Notes: generated by a model not told the origin, from the sequence alone. A stretch of 48,267 bases of DNA from Capillimicrobium sp035565675 (GCA_035565675.1 DATMSA010000017.1:1-48267); one strand, 5' to 3'. Shown: positions 8,538 through 17,162, counted from the first letter of the stretch. Program-made: numbers and translations.

Positions 8538-9218
8538 GTGACGGAGCGGACGAGCGGCGGATCGCAGACCCTGGAGCGGGGCCTGCGCGTGCTGCGCGTG
8601 CTCGCCGACCACCCCGACGGGCTGTCGGTGTCCGAGCTCGCGGCGGCGCTCGAGACGCACCGCGCCGGCATCTACCGGCTGCTGAGCCCGCTCGTCGACC
8701 AGCGCCTCGTCGTGCGCGGCGCGGACGGCCGCCACGTGCTCGGCGCGGGGCTGATCGAGCTCGCCAGCCGGGTGCGCCCGCGCCTGCAGGAGGTCGCGGT
8801 GGCGGAGCTGCGCGGGCTGGCCGACGAGCTGCGCGCGACGACCGCGCTGACCGTGCGCGACGGCGAGGAGGCCGTGGTCGCCGCCGTCGTCGAGCCGCGC
8901 AACAGCGACATGCACATCTCCTACCGCGCGGGCCTGCGCCACCGGCTCGACCAGGCGGCGTCGGGCGTCGCGATCCTCGCCGGGCTGCCGCCGCGCGAGG
9001 GCGAGCGCGACACGATCCGCGCGGCGCGCGAGCGCGGGTGGGCGCTGACGTCGAACGAGCTGCTGCCGGGCGCGACCGGGGTGGGCGTGCCGATCCTCGT
9101 GCCCGGCCGCGAGTGCGAGGCCGCGATCACCGCCGTGTGGACCGACGGCCGCGACCCGCAGGCGGCCGCGCCCGCGGTGGTGGCGGCGGCGCGGGCGATC
9201 GGCGCGGCGCTCGGGTAG
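8538..9218 (+). CDS. IclR-family transcriptional regulator
   Basis: 226 residues. An N-terminal winged helix-turn-helix (residues about 8-70; QTLERGLRVLRVLADHP and LSVSELAAALETHRAGIYRLL) and a shortened IclR effector domain (about 85-220). IclR proteins usually control aromatic, acetate or glyoxylate catabolism. The frame is open for over a kilobase upstream, but the GTG at 8538 is the family-consistent start and has TACCGT 7 nt before it. Divergent from AraC regulator 1 and convergent with aldehyde dehydrogenase 2, so it sits between the two paralogous modules. Ligand and targets unknown. Confidence 0.8.
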   Translation: MTERTSGGSQTLERGLRVLRVLADHPDGLSVSELAAALETHRAGIYRLLSPLVDQRLVVRGADGRHVLGAGLIELASRVRPRLQEVAVAELRGLADELRATTALTVRDGEEAVVAAVVEPRNSDMHISYRAGLRHRLDQAASGVAILAGLPPREGERDTIRAARERGWALTSNELLPGATGVGVPILVPGRECEAAITAVWTDGRDPQAAAPAVVAAARAIGAALG

Positions 9219-9252
9219 CCCCCGCAGCGCCGCGCCGTTGCTCCCCTCCGTC

Positions 9253-10728
9253 TCAGGCGTCGAGGGCGACCCAGACGCTCTTGATCTCCGTGTAGAGGTC
9301 GAGCGCGTACTTGCCCATCTCGCGGCCCCAGCCGCTGGACTTGAAGCCGCCCCACGACGAGGCGACGTCGACCGCGTTGGGCATGTTCACGTAGACGCTG
9401 CCGGCGCGCACGCGGGCGGCGAGGTCGTGCGCCCTGGCGACGTCCCGCGTCCACACCGAGGCGACGAGGCCGTACTCGGTGTGGTTGGCCAGCCTGGTCA
9501 GCTCCTCCTCGTCGTCGTAGGGGAGGATCGACACCACCGGGCCGAACACCTCGTTCTGGGCGGTCGGGTCGTCGGGGCCGACGTTGTTGAGGACCGTCGG
9601 GCGGAAGAAGTTGCCGGCGGACAGGTCGCCGTCGGCGCGCTCGCCGCCCGTGACGAGGTCGGCGCCCGCCTCGACGCCCTGGCGCACGAGGCCCTCCACC
9701 TTCTGCAGGTGCTCCTGGGACACGAGCGGGCCGAGGACGGTCTCGGGGTCGTGCCCCGGGCCGATGCGCATCTGCTCGACCGCGCGGGCGGCGCGCTCGG
9801 CGAACTCGTCGGCGCGGCTGCGGTCGACGAAGAAGCGGCTGTAGGCCGCGCACGCCTGGCCGGTGTTGAACAGCGCGCCCTTCAGGCCCGCCTCGACGGC
9901 GGCCTCCAGGTCGGCGTCGCCGAGGATGATCACCGGGTTCTGGCCGCCGAGCTCGAGCGTGACCCGCTTGAGGTTGCCGGCCGACGCCTTGATGATCTCG
10001 CGCCCGACCTCGGTGGAGCCGGTGAACGAGACCTTGTCGATGCCCGGGTGCTCGGAGATCGCCTGGCCCGCCTCGGGACCGCCGGTGACGACGTTGACGA
10101 CGCCCTTGGGGATGCCGGCCTCGTCCATCAGCTCGGCGAGGCGCAGCGTCCCGAGCGGGGTCTGCTCGGCCGGCTTGACGACGCACGTGTTCCCGCAGGC
10201 CAGGGCGGGGGCGAGCTTCCAGGCGGCCATGGGGATCGGCATGTTCCACGGGGTGATGAGGCCGCAGACGCCCACGGGCTCCCGCCGGGTGTAGTTGAAC
10301 ACCTTGACCATCGGGAACGAGTTGGGCAGGACGTCGCCCTCGATCTTCGTCACCCAGCCCGCGTAGTAGCGGAAGTGCTCGGCGACCGATGGGATCATCA
10401 CGAAGCGCGAGAGCGTGTACGGCTGGCCCTGGTCGGCGGTCTCAAGCGCGGCGAGCTCGTCGACGTGCTCGTCGACCAGCTCGGCGACGCGCCACAGGAG
10501 CTGGGCGCGCGCGGCCGGCGCCATCTCGCGCCAGGCCGGATCCTCGAAGGCGGCGCGAGCGGCGTCGACGGCGCGGTCGACGTCGGCCTTGGCGCCGTCG
10601 GCGAACGCGGCGAGGACCTCGCCGGTCGCCGGGTTGAGGGTCTCGGCCAGCCGGCCTTCGGCGGGGTCGACCCACTCGCCGCCGATGAACTGCTTGCCGG
10701 CGTGGCTCGGAAGGGCGATCGTCGTCAT
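9253..10728 (-). CDS. NAD(P)-dependent aldehyde dehydrogenase (module 2)
   Basis: 491 residues, a close paralogue of the enzyme at 4356-5828. Same catalytic features: PWNMPI, FTGSTEVG, base Glu in VTLELGGQN and nucleophile Cys in NTGQACAAYS. ATG 10728 has a GGAGG about 9 nt upstream. It follows AraC regulator 2 on the same strand, 131 bp away, with three GCTTG repeats in the gap. Module 2 has no GMC gene, so it may take an aldehyde made by the decarboxylase (for example 4-hydroxyphenylacetaldehyde) and deliver the acid to HpaB (inference). Substrate not determinable from sequence. Confidence 0.85.
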   Translation of the reverse strand: MTTIALPSHAGKQFIGGEWVDPAEGRLAETLNPATGEVLAAFADGAKADVDRAVDAARAAFEDPAWREMAPAARAQLLWRVAELVDEHVDELAALETADQGQPYTLSRFVMIPSVAEHFRYYAGWVTKIEGDVLPNSFPMVKVFNYTRREPVGVCGLITPWNMPIPMAAWKLAPALACGNTCVVKPAEQTPLGTLRLAELMDEAGIPKGVVNVVTGGPEAGQAISEHPGIDKVSFTGSTEVGREIIKASAGNLKRVTLELGGQNPVIILGDADLEAAVEAGLKGALFNTGQACAAYSRFFVDRSRADEFAERAARAVEQMRIGPGHDPETVLGPLVSQEHLQKVEGLVRQGVEAGADLVTGGERADGDLSAGNFFRPTVLNNVGPDDPTAQNEVFGPVVSILPYDDEEELTRLANHTEYGLVASVWTRDVARAHDLAARVRAGSVYVNMPNAVDVASSWGGFKSSGWGREMGKYALDLYTEIKSVWVALDA

Positions 10729-10813
10729 GTCGGATGACCTCCGGTGCGTTCAGGGGAGGGCGCCGGGCGGCGCCGTCCGGGACGACGGAGTGTGGGCGGC
10801 GGGCGGCGCGGGC

Positions 10814-10840
10814 GCTTGGCGCAGCTTGCAGGCGGCTTGC
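10814..10840 (-). promoter_or_regulatory. AraC-type operator: three phased GCTTG repeats
   Basis: GCTTG starts at 10814, 10824 and 10835 on the plus strand (steps of 10 and 11 bp; first to third 21 bp), followed by CGTGCA. Compared with the module 1 operator, the blocks GCTTGCAGGC and GGCTTGC..GT.CGTGCA are conserved, but 10 bp between them are absent here, a one-helical-turn difference. Confidence 0.5.
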
Positions 10841-10859
10841 CTGTGCGTGCAGCCTGGGG

Positions 10860-11828
10860 TCAGGCGGCCTCGGCGGCGGCCCGCCGGTACCGCGAGGGGG
10901 CGCAGCCGTAGGCGGCGCGGAACGCGCGGCTGAAGTGCGCGGGATCGACGAACCCGTGGCGCAGCGCGATCTCGGTGACGCTCAGGTCGTCGAGCGCCGG
11001 GTTGGCGAGGTCGTCGCGGGCGCGCTCCAGGCGCCGCTCGCGGATCCAGCGGGCGACGCTGACGCCGACGTCGGCCTCGAACAGGTTGTAGAGCGAGCGC
11101 CGGGACACGAAGTGCTCGGCGGCGATGCGGTCGGGGGTCAGGTCGCTGTCGCCGAGGTGCTCGTCGATGTAGGCGCGCACGCGGCGGGCGAGCTCGGCGC
11201 GGCCGGGCGCGTCGTGGTCGCGGTGCTCGCTGAGCTGGGCGGCGCAGAGGCTGTCGACGAGCGCCACCGCGCTGTGGGCGGCGCGCTCGACCTCCCAGCT
11301 CACGCCGCCCGGGTCCTGGGCCAGGCGCGCGAGGCGGTCCAGGAACGGCGCCAGCAGCCAGCCGACGCCGTGGCCGCCCGGCACCGACGTGGCGGTGATG
11401 CGGGCCATCCGCTCGGGGCTGATCGACAGCGCCGACTGCGGCATCGTGCAGGTGAGCAGGCGCAGCGGCGTGCTCGCGGTCAGCGAGAACGGGCGCGAGC
11501 AGTCGAAGATCGTGAAGTCGCCGGCGCCGATCTCGGTGGCGCGCCCGTCCTGACGGACGACCATCGCGCCGGCGAGGACGAGGTCGAGCTTGAAGAACGC
11601 GCCGTCGGTCGTCTCGGCCAGCCGCCGGGTGCGCGCGACGCCGTGCGGCGAGACCGCCAGCTCGCAGAGCTGCACGTCGGCGAGCGCGCCGCCGCGCAGC
11701 CAGCCCCGGAACGGCCGCCCGGGGTCGGGCCGGAACTCGAGCGGCACGGGCATGCGCGAGCTGGCGTCGGCCCAGTAGCCGATCCGGTCCGCGGGGGCGA
11801 CCGCGGCGGTGTCCAACACCATGCTCAT
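10860..11828 (-). CDS. AraC-family regulator, FeaR-like (module 2)
   Basis: 322 residues, paralogous to the regulator at 7500-8453 (shared MVxDTAAVAPADR start, IGAGDFTIFDCSRPF cupin motif, TATSVPGGHGVGWLLAPFLDRL linker and ALRHGFVDPAHFSRAFR helix-turn-helix). Likely activates the adjacent aldehyde dehydrogenase gene in response to an aryl aldehyde, acid or amine. ATG 11828 has GGAG 4 nt upstream. It lies downstream of hpaD on the same strand after a 60-bp gap, so read-through from the hpa operon is possible. The near-identical DNA-binding halves and shared operator suggest cross-talk between the two modules. Confidence 0.85.
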   Translation of the reverse strand: MSMVLDTAAVAPADRIGYWADASSRMPVPLEFRPDPGRPFRGWLRGGALADVQLCELAVSPHGVARTRRLAETTDGAFFKLDLVLAGAMVVRQDGRATEIGAGDFTIFDCSRPFSLTASTPLRLLTCTMPQSALSISPERMARITATSVPGGHGVGWLLAPFLDRLARLAQDPGGVSWEVERAAHSAVALVDSLCAAQLSEHRDHDAPGRAELARRVRAYIDEHLGDSDLTPDRIAAEHFVSRRSLYNLFEADVGVSVARWIRERRLERARDDLANPALDDLSVTEIALRHGFVDPAHFSRAFRAAYGCAPSRYRRAAAEAA

Positions 11829-11888
11829 CGCTCTCCTCTCGGCCGCGGCGACGGGCGCCGCGGCGTACGAGTGAGTCTAGAGCGGCCG

Positions 11889-12902
11889 CTACGCCATGAT
11901 CTCGGTGCGCTCGTCGACGGTCGCCGGGGCGAGCGGGACGAGGTTGCCGTCGAGGTCGCGCAGCGCGGAGGACTCGTCGTACCAGGAGTCCGGCGCGCGG
12001 GTGCCCCAGAACGAGCGGCAGCGCGGATCGGTGACCGACCAGCGCAGCGGCGGGTGGTCGGGGTCGCCGGTGTAGTAGTCGCAGGTGTACAGCTCGATGC
12101 GGTGCCCGTCGGGGTCGCGCAGGTACACGAAGAAGGCGTTGGAGACGCCGTGGCGGCCGGGGCCGCGCTCGATCGCGTGCACGTGCATCCCGGCGGCGAG
12201 CTGGTCGCAGACCTTCAGCACCGACGCCGGCTCGGGCAGCCACATCGCGAAGTGGTGCAGCCGCGGGCCGGTCCCGGCGGTCAGCGCGACGTCGTGCACC
12301 GTCGGCTTGCGCCGCAGCCACGCGCCGGTGAGCCGCTCGTCCTCGCCGTCGGTCGAGATGTACTCCGTCGCGCGGAAGCCGAGGTCCTGCCAGAAGCGGA
12401 ACGCCGACTCGGGGTCGTTGACGTGGAAGTTCAGGTGGTCGAAGCGCAGGATCGGCGCGCCCCGGTGCAGGTGGAACTCCTGCGTGTGGCGCGGCACCTG
12501 CGTCATCTCGCAGTAGAACTCCAGCGGGAACCCGAACGGGTCCTGCACGCGCAGCGCGCGCCCCATCCCGGTCTCGCCCTCCAGCCACCGCGTCGGGCAG
12601 CCGCGCCGCTCGAACTCCGCGGCCAGCCGGTCGAGGTCCTCCTCCTCGCGCACCCGCAAGCCGACGTGGTCGACCGCCGGCTCGTCGCCCTGACGCAGGA
12701 CGAGGCTGTGATGCAGGTACTCCTCCCACCCGCGCAGGTACGCCACCTGGTCGTCGCGCTCGGTGACGATCATCCCCAGCAGCCCGTCGTAGAAGGCCAG
12801 CGACGCCTCCAGGTCGGCGACCACCAGCTCCACGTGCGCGGCGCGCAGGATGTCGAACGGCGGGTGCTTGACCTCGCCGATCAGAGACTCGACACGGCTC
12901 AT
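11889..12902 (-). CDS. hpaD: 3,4-dihydroxyphenylacetate 2,3-dioxygenase (type I extradiol)
   Basis: Opens the ring of homoprotocatechuate next to the hydroxyls, using O2 and Fe(II) or Mn(II), giving 5-carboxymethyl-2-hydroxymuconate semialdehyde. 337 residues with two vicinal-oxygen-chelate domains. The metal ligands are in place: His156 (FDHLNF), His217 (RLHHFA) and Glu270 (HRIELYT). The sequence strongly resembles the Arthrobacter MndD / Brevibacterium homoprotocatechuate dioxygenases (ERGPGRHGVSNAF, DYYTGDP). ATG 12902 overlaps the hpaB stop by 4 bases (ATGA) and has AGGAG upstream. In some relatives the metal is Mn rather than Fe; sequence alone does not decide. Confidence 0.92.
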   Translation of the reverse strand: MSRVESLIGEVKHPPFDILRAAHVELVVADLEASLAFYDGLLGMIVTERDDQVAYLRGWEEYLHHSLVLRQGDEPAVDHVGLRVREEEDLDRLAAEFERRGCPTRWLEGETGMGRALRVQDPFGFPLEFYCEMTQVPRHTQEFHLHRGAPILRFDHLNFHVNDPESAFRFWQDLGFRATEYISTDGEDERLTGAWLRRKPTVHDVALTAGTGPRLHHFAMWLPEPASVLKVCDQLAAGMHVHAIERGPGRHGVSNAFFVYLRDPDGHRIELYTCDYYTGDPDHPPLRWSVTDPRCRSFWGTRAPDSWYDESSALRDLDGNLVPLAPATVDERTEIMA

Positions 12903-14383
12903 GTGCTCTCCTGCCCGATGGTGACGGGCTCGTCGGCGCGCGCGAGGAAGTCGCGCACGCGTTGCTTGTAGGGCTCGCGGTCGTAGCTGGACACGAACGC
13001 GCCGGCCATCCGCACGGGATCGCCGAAGAAGTAGTACTCGTAGAGCGTCTGGCGCCCGGCGAACGCGCTGATGCAGGTGTCCCACGCCAGCCGGAACAGG
13101 CGCACGCGCTCGGTCCCGCTCAGCGTGGCCGACTGCAGGTAGGCCTCGACGTCGTCGCGGGCGTCGCCCATCACGTCGGCCTCGGTCGGCAGCGCCATCA
13201 GGCCGCTGGCGCCGAGCTTGCGCAGGATCTCGGGGAAGCGCTGGTAGGTGCGCGGGTACCAGTTGCGGTTGGCGTTCAGCGGCGCCCAGTCGGGCGTCAT
13301 CACGCCGAAGCGGTTGAGCGCGGCGTCCGCCTCGGCCGCCCGCACGAGCGCGCGCGACTGCTCCAGCGCGACGATGACCTCGGCGATGTCGCCCTGCACG
13401 TGCGGGAACTGCTCGATCCCGATCGCCTCGGTCAGGCACGAGATCAGCCCGAGCAGGTACTCGGTCTTGGCCATCGTGCGGGTGGTGACCTGGTGGGTCA
13501 TGTGCACGACCGCCGACGTCTCGGTGTAGAAGGCGTTGCACATCTGGGGCTCGCCGAGCAGGAAGCAGCGCTCGTAGGGCACGTGCACGTCGTCGAACAC
13601 GACGACCGCGTCCATCTCCTCGAAGCGCGACCCGAGCGGGTGGTCGAAGTGGCTGCGCCCGTGGTCCATCGACTCGCGGCAGATGAACCGCAGGCCCGGC
13701 GCGTCGCAGTTGATCGCGAACGCGAACGAGTACGGGGCGTCCTCGGGGTTGCCCTTCAGCACCGTCGACGGGAACACGAGCAGCTCGTCGGCGGTCGGGC
13801 CGATCGTGGCCAGCAGCCGCGCGCCGCGCACGACGATCCCGTTGTCGTCCTCGCGCACGATGTGGGCGGTCAGCTTGCCGCCCATCTGCTGGCCGGCGCC
13901 CTGGCTGCGGTTGGCCTGCGGCGGGATCAGCGTGTGGGTGGTGAGCAGGTCCTGCTCGCGGACCATCTCGAAGTAGCTGCGGATGTTCTGCGCGAACGCG
14001 GGGTCGGCCTGCGCGAACCAGTCGCCCGCCTCGCTCAGCGCCATGAGGCACGAGTTCAGGTAGTCGCCGGTGCGCCCCAGCGTGCCGAGGCTGTCGTCGG
14101 CCCACACCTTGAACGCCTCGCGGCGCTTGGCCAGGTCCTCGTGCGTGCGCGGCACCAGGAACGAGGTGCCGACCGGGTCGCCGGTCGTCGGCGACTCGAA
14201 CAGCATCGTGTCGCGGTGCTCGGGCGCGTGCTGCAGGTCGTACAGCCGCGCGTACGTGCGCGTCAGGTTGCGGAACGCCGGGTGGTCGGGGATCCCGCCC
14301 TCGAGCGTCTCCCCGCCGATCTGGACGGTGGTCCGCAGCTCGCCCAGCCGCTCGAGGTAGTCCCTTCCCGTACGCGCGCCCAT
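12899..14383 (-). CDS. hpaB: 4-hydroxyphenylacetate 3-monooxygenase, oxygenase component
   Basis: Hydroxylates 4-hydroxyphenylacetate to 3,4-dihydroxyphenylacetate with FADH2 supplied by HpaC. 494 residues with the acyl-CoA-dehydrogenase-like fold of the HpaB/PvcC family: the RTGRDYLERL start, THTLIPPQANRS flavin/substrate segment, THQVTTRTMAKTEYLLGL helix and the C-terminal tetramer region. ATG 14383 has GGGGAG upstream. It lies 11 bp after hpaC and is coupled to hpaD. Slightly shorter than the E. coli enzyme (520). A related hydroxylase acting on another phenol is possible, but with hpaC, hpaD and hpaE in the same run this assignment is strong. Confidence 0.9.
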   Translation of the reverse strand: MGARTGRDYLERLGELRTTVQIGGETLEGGIPDHPAFRNLTRTYARLYDLQHAPEHRDTMLFESPTTGDPVGTSFLVPRTHEDLAKRREAFKVWADDSLGTLGRTGDYLNSCLMALSEAGDWFAQADPAFAQNIRSYFEMVREQDLLTTHTLIPPQANRSQGAGQQMGGKLTAHIVREDDNGIVVRGARLLATIGPTADELLVFPSTVLKGNPEDAPYSFAFAINCDAPGLRFICRESMDHGRSHFDHPLGSRFEEMDAVVVFDDVHVPYERCFLLGEPQMCNAFYTETSAVVHMTHQVTTRTMAKTEYLLGLISCLTEAIGIEQFPHVQGDIAEVIVALEQSRALVRAAEADAALNRFGVMTPDWAPLNANRNWYPRTYQRFPEILRKLGASGLMALPTEADVMGDARDDVEAYLQSATLSGTERVRLFRLAWDTCISAFAGRQTLYEYYFFGDPVRMAGAFVSSYDREPYKQRVRDFLARADEPVTIGQEST

Positions 14384-14394
14384 GTCGTCTCCCC

Positions 14395-14925
14395 TCAGAT
14401 CAGATGCTCGTGGCCGAGCTGGTCGTCGGCCACCGTGGTGAAGCGGCTGGCGTGGTAGCCGAGCGCGTCGCCGTCGCGGAAGTCGAACCCCTGGACCTCG
14501 CCCAGGAACAGCGTGTGGTCGCCACCGTCGTAGGCCCGCCACGGCGTGCACTCGAGGTGGGCCAGCACGCCCGCCAGGCGCGGCGCGTGCTCGCCCTCCG
14601 TCCACACCGGTTCGCAATCGGCACCTCCCGCGAACCGGCGCGCCAGCGGCTCCTGCTCGGCGCCGAGCACGTTCACCGTGAACGCGCGGCCGCGCAGGAG
14701 GTCGTGGGAGCGAGCGCGCTTGGCCACGCTGACGAGCACGAGCGGCGGCTCCAGCGACACCGACGTGAACGAGTTCACGGTGATGCCGTGCCGGCCCTCC
14801 GGACCGTCGAACGTGACGACCGCGACGCCGGTGGCGAAGCGACCCAGACACGACCGCAGCGCCATGCGCGCGGCCTCGCCCGGATCCACCGCACGGCGGC
14901 GCGGCCTGGACGCTCTCTCCCCCAT
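14395..14925 (-). CDS. hpaC: NAD(P)H:flavin reductase component of HpaBC
   Basis: Reduces FAD (or FMN) for the HpaB oxygenase. 176 residues with the flavin_reduct fold: FATGVAVVTF, GITVNSFTSVSLEPPLVLVS (flavin-binding), FTVNVLGAEQEPLARRFAGG and the terminal HTLFLGEVQGF region. ATG 14925 is preferred because TACGAT lies 8 nt before it with TTGTGC 17 bp further up; the in-frame ATG at 14973 would add 16 residues and would start 7 nt after the regulator stop. The gap between the two is locally AT-rich, which looks regulatory rather than coding. Confidence 0.85.
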   Translation of the reverse strand: MGERASRPRRRAVDPGEAARMALRSCLGRFATGVAVVTFDGPEGRHGITVNSFTSVSLEPPLVLVSVAKRARSHDLLRGRAFTVNVLGAEQEPLARRFAGGADCEPVWTEGEHAPRLAGVLAHLECTPWRAYDGGDHTLFLGEVQGFDFRDGDALGYHASRFTTVADDQLGHEHLI

Positions 14926-14933
14926 GTCGGGCG

Positions 14934-14962
14934 ATCGTACAGAAATCGGGCGCCGCGCACAA
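14934..14962 (-). promoter_or_regulatory. Internal leaderless promoter before hpaC
   Basis: Minus strand: TTGTGC (14962-14957), 17-bp spacer, TACGAT (14939-14934), 8 nt, ATG 14925. It would allow hpaCBD to be expressed apart from hpaE and the GntR gene. Confidence 0.4.
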
Positions 14963-14980
14963 TTATCGGACATGACCGGC

Positions 14981-15634
14981 CTACCGTCCCGCGGCTCGCT
15001 CCTCGTAGGCGGCCACCGTGTGCAGCTTGTGCTCGCGCGCGGCGAGCTCGATCTCGAGCGGGTCGGCGCCGCGCTCGATCAGCGCCAGCAGCGCCTCGTG
15101 CTCCTCGATCGACACGCGCCCGCGCATCGGGATGTAGAGGAAGATCGAGCGCCGCAGCGTGTCCAGGCGCTCCTCGATCTGCTTCAGCTCGCGGCGCAGG
15201 TGGGAGTTCGGGCAGCGCTCGTGGATGACGTGGTGGAAGGCGAGGTTGTGCTGCGACACCGCGAGCACGTCCAGGCCCTCGATCGCCGCGAGCATCTCCC
15301 CGTTGATCTCGCGCATGCGCGCGATGTCGTCGGCGGTCAGCGTCGGCGCGGCCAGCGCGGTCGCGTACCCCTCGAGCACGGCCAGCGTGGCCGTCGCCTC
15401 GGTCCACGAGCCGGCGTCGATCGGCGCGACCTGGGCGCCCTGGTTGCGCACGTAGGTGACCCAGCCCTCGGCCTCCAGGCGGCGGATCGCCTCGCGCACC
15501 GGCATCTGGCTGACCTCGAGCTCGCGCGCGAGCGCGTCGATCACGAGCCGGTGCCCGGGGCCGTACACGCCGTCGACGATGCGCTGGCGCAGGACCGCGT
15601 ACGTGCGCTCCTGCTTCGAGGTGGCCGGGGGCAT
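14981..15634 (-). CDS. GntR-family (FCD) regulator of the hpa operon
   Basis: 217 residues: winged helix (residues about 5-70; HRLVIDALARELEVSQMPVREAIRRLE) and FCD ligand domain (about 80-210) with metal-site histidines in HNLAFHHVIHE, IEEHEALL and AREHKLH. ATG 15634 shares one base with the hpaE stop (TGATG), so it is translated with hpaE. It probably represses hpaE/FAH from the divergent region and hpaCBD from the promoter before hpaC, responding to 4-hydroxyphenylacetate or a pathway intermediate. In enterobacteria this role is filled by the MarR-type HpaR, so a GntR protein here is a replacement (inference). Confidence 0.8.
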   Translation of the reverse strand: MPPATSKQERTYAVLRQRIVDGVYGPGHRLVIDALARELEVSQMPVREAIRRLEAEGWVTYVRNQGAQVAPIDAGSWTEATATLAVLEGYATALAAPTLTADDIARMREINGEMLAAIEGLDVLAVSQHNLAFHHVIHERCPNSHLRRELKQIEERLDTLRRSIFLYIPMRGRVSIEEHEALLALIERGADPLEIELAAREHKLHTVAAYEERAAGR

Positions 15635-17121
15635 CAGCCCGTCCCCAGCCGCGGGATGCGGTGCTCGCCCAGGGCCACGTGGATCGTCTCCTGCTCGCAG
15701 TAGAACTCGAAGCTGTAGTCGCCGCCCTCGCGCCCGATGCCGCTGCGCTTGACGCCGCCGAACGGGGTGCGCAGGTCGCGCACGTTCTGCGAGTTGACCC
15801 AGCACAGGCCGGTGTCGATCGACTGCGCGACGCGGTGGGCGCGGGTGAGGTCGTTCGTCCACACGTACGCGGCCAGCCCGTACTCGGTGTCGTTGGCCAG
15901 CGCGACCGCCTCGGCCTCGTCGGCGAACGGCGTGGCGACGAGCACCGGCCCGAAGATCTCCTCGCGGAACGCGCGCATCGACGGGGTCACGTCGGCGAGG
16001 ACGGTCGCCCGCAGGTAGTTGCCGTCGGGCAGCTCCGCCGGGCGCTCGCCGCCGGCCAGCAGGCGCGCCCCGCCGTCGGCCGCGTCCCGCACGTAGCCGA
16101 GCACGCGCTCGTGGTGCTCGGGGCGGATCAGCGGCCCCAGCTCGGTGGCCGGGTCGAACGGGTCGCCGACGCGGATCTGGCGCGCCCGGGCGGCGACCGC
16201 CTCGACGAGGTCACCGTAGATGCCCTGCTGGGCGATGAGGCGCGAGCCGGCCGTGCAGCGCTGGCCGTTCATGCTGAAGATCTGGAAGACGACCGCGTCG
16301 ACGAGCCGCTCGAAGTCGGCCCCCGCGTCGTCGAAGACCACGACCGGCGACTTGCCGCCCAGCTCGAACGAGGAGCGCTTCAGCGTCGGCGCGCCGGCGG
16401 CCATGATGATCTCGCCGGTCCTGCCCTCGCCGGTGAAGCAGATGAGGTTGACGCCCGGGTGCGCCGACAGCGGCGCGCCCGCGGTCTCGCCGAAGCCGTG
16501 GACGACGTTGAAGACGCCGTCGGGCAGGTCGGCGTCGGCCATGAGCTGCGCGAGCGCGGTGGCCGTCAGCGGCGACCACTCGGCAGGCTTGAGCACGATC
16601 GTGTTGCCGGCCGCCAGGCAGGGCGCGATCCGCCACGTCGACAGCATCAGCGGCGCGTTCCAGGGCATGATCAGCCCGGCGACGCCGACCGGCTTGTGGA
16701 CGGAGTAGTTGAGGAAGGCGCCCGTCTGCCACGCGCGCCCGTGCAGCTCCTCGACGACGCCGGCGAAGTAGTCGAAGTTCTCGGCCGCGCGCGCCGCCAG
16801 GCCCTTCATCTGCGCGATCGGCATGCCGATGTCCAGGCACTCGAGCGCGATGAAGTCCTGGGCGCGCTCGCGGATCAGGTCGGCGATGCCGCGCAGGACC
16901 TTCGCGCGCTCCTTGGCGGTCATCCGCGGCCAGGGGCCCTCGTCGAACGCGCGCCGCGCGGCGGCGACCGCGGCGTCGACGTCGGCGGCCGTGCCCGCGC
17001 TCACCTCCGTGATCGGCGCGTTCGTGGTGGGGTTCAGCGTCTCGAAGGTCTCCCCGGAGACGCCCTCGCGGAAGGCGCCGTCGATGAAGTGTTGCTGGGG
17101 CAGGATGACGGGCTCGGGCAT
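15634..17121 (-). CDS. hpaE: 5-carboxymethyl-2-hydroxymuconate semialdehyde dehydrogenase
   Basis: NAD-dependent oxidation of the ring-cleavage product to 5-carboxymethyl-2-hydroxymuconate. 495 residues of aldehyde dehydrogenase: PWNAPLML, FTGEGRTG nucleotide loop, base Glu in SSFELGGKSP, nucleophile Cys in NGQRCTAGS, and the C-terminal YSFEFYCEQETI common in HpaE/HpcC. It is distinct from the two paralogous enzymes nearby. ATG 17121 is chosen for the TACGAT box 7 nt upstream; ATG 17142 has AGGGG about 9 nt upstream and would add 7 residues. First gene of the minus-strand hpa run, divergent from the FAH-RraA gene. Confidence 0.85.
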   Translation of the reverse strand: MPEPVILPQQHFIDGAFREGVSGETFETLNPTTNAPITEVSAGTAADVDAAVAAARRAFDEGPWPRMTAKERAKVLRGIADLIRERAQDFIALECLDIGMPIAQMKGLAARAAENFDYFAGVVEELHGRAWQTGAFLNYSVHKPVGVAGLIMPWNAPLMLSTWRIAPCLAAGNTIVLKPAEWSPLTATALAQLMADADLPDGVFNVVHGFGETAGAPLSAHPGVNLICFTGEGRTGEIIMAAGAPTLKRSSFELGGKSPVVVFDDAGADFERLVDAVVFQIFSMNGQRCTAGSRLIAQQGIYGDLVEAVAARARQIRVGDPFDPATELGPLIRPEHHERVLGYVRDAADGGARLLAGGERPAELPDGNYLRATVLADVTPSMRAFREEIFGPVLVATPFADEAEAVALANDTEYGLAAYVWTNDLTRAHRVAQSIDTGLCWVNSQNVRDLRTPFGGVKRSGIGREGGDYSFEFYCEQETIHVALGEHRIPRLGTG

Positions 17122-17128
17122 CGACGGA

Positions 17129-17162
17129 ATCGTATCGAACATCCGATCGCCCCTGGTAGGCT
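17129..17162. promoter_or_regulatory. Divergent leaderless promoters of hpaE and the FAH-RraA gene
   Basis: In the 48 bp between start codons, TACGAT reads leftwards (17134-17129), 7 nt from hpaE ATG 17121, and TAGGCT reads rightwards (17157-17162), 7 nt from ATG 17170. ATCG/CGAT half-sites between them could bind the GntR regulator, but the symmetry is weak. Confidence 0.4.

Noticed and set aside
17129..17162. A strong GntR palindrome between hpaE and the FAH-RraA gene
   Set aside because: Only short ATCG/CGAT half-sites were found, with imperfect symmetry; not enough to call an operator.
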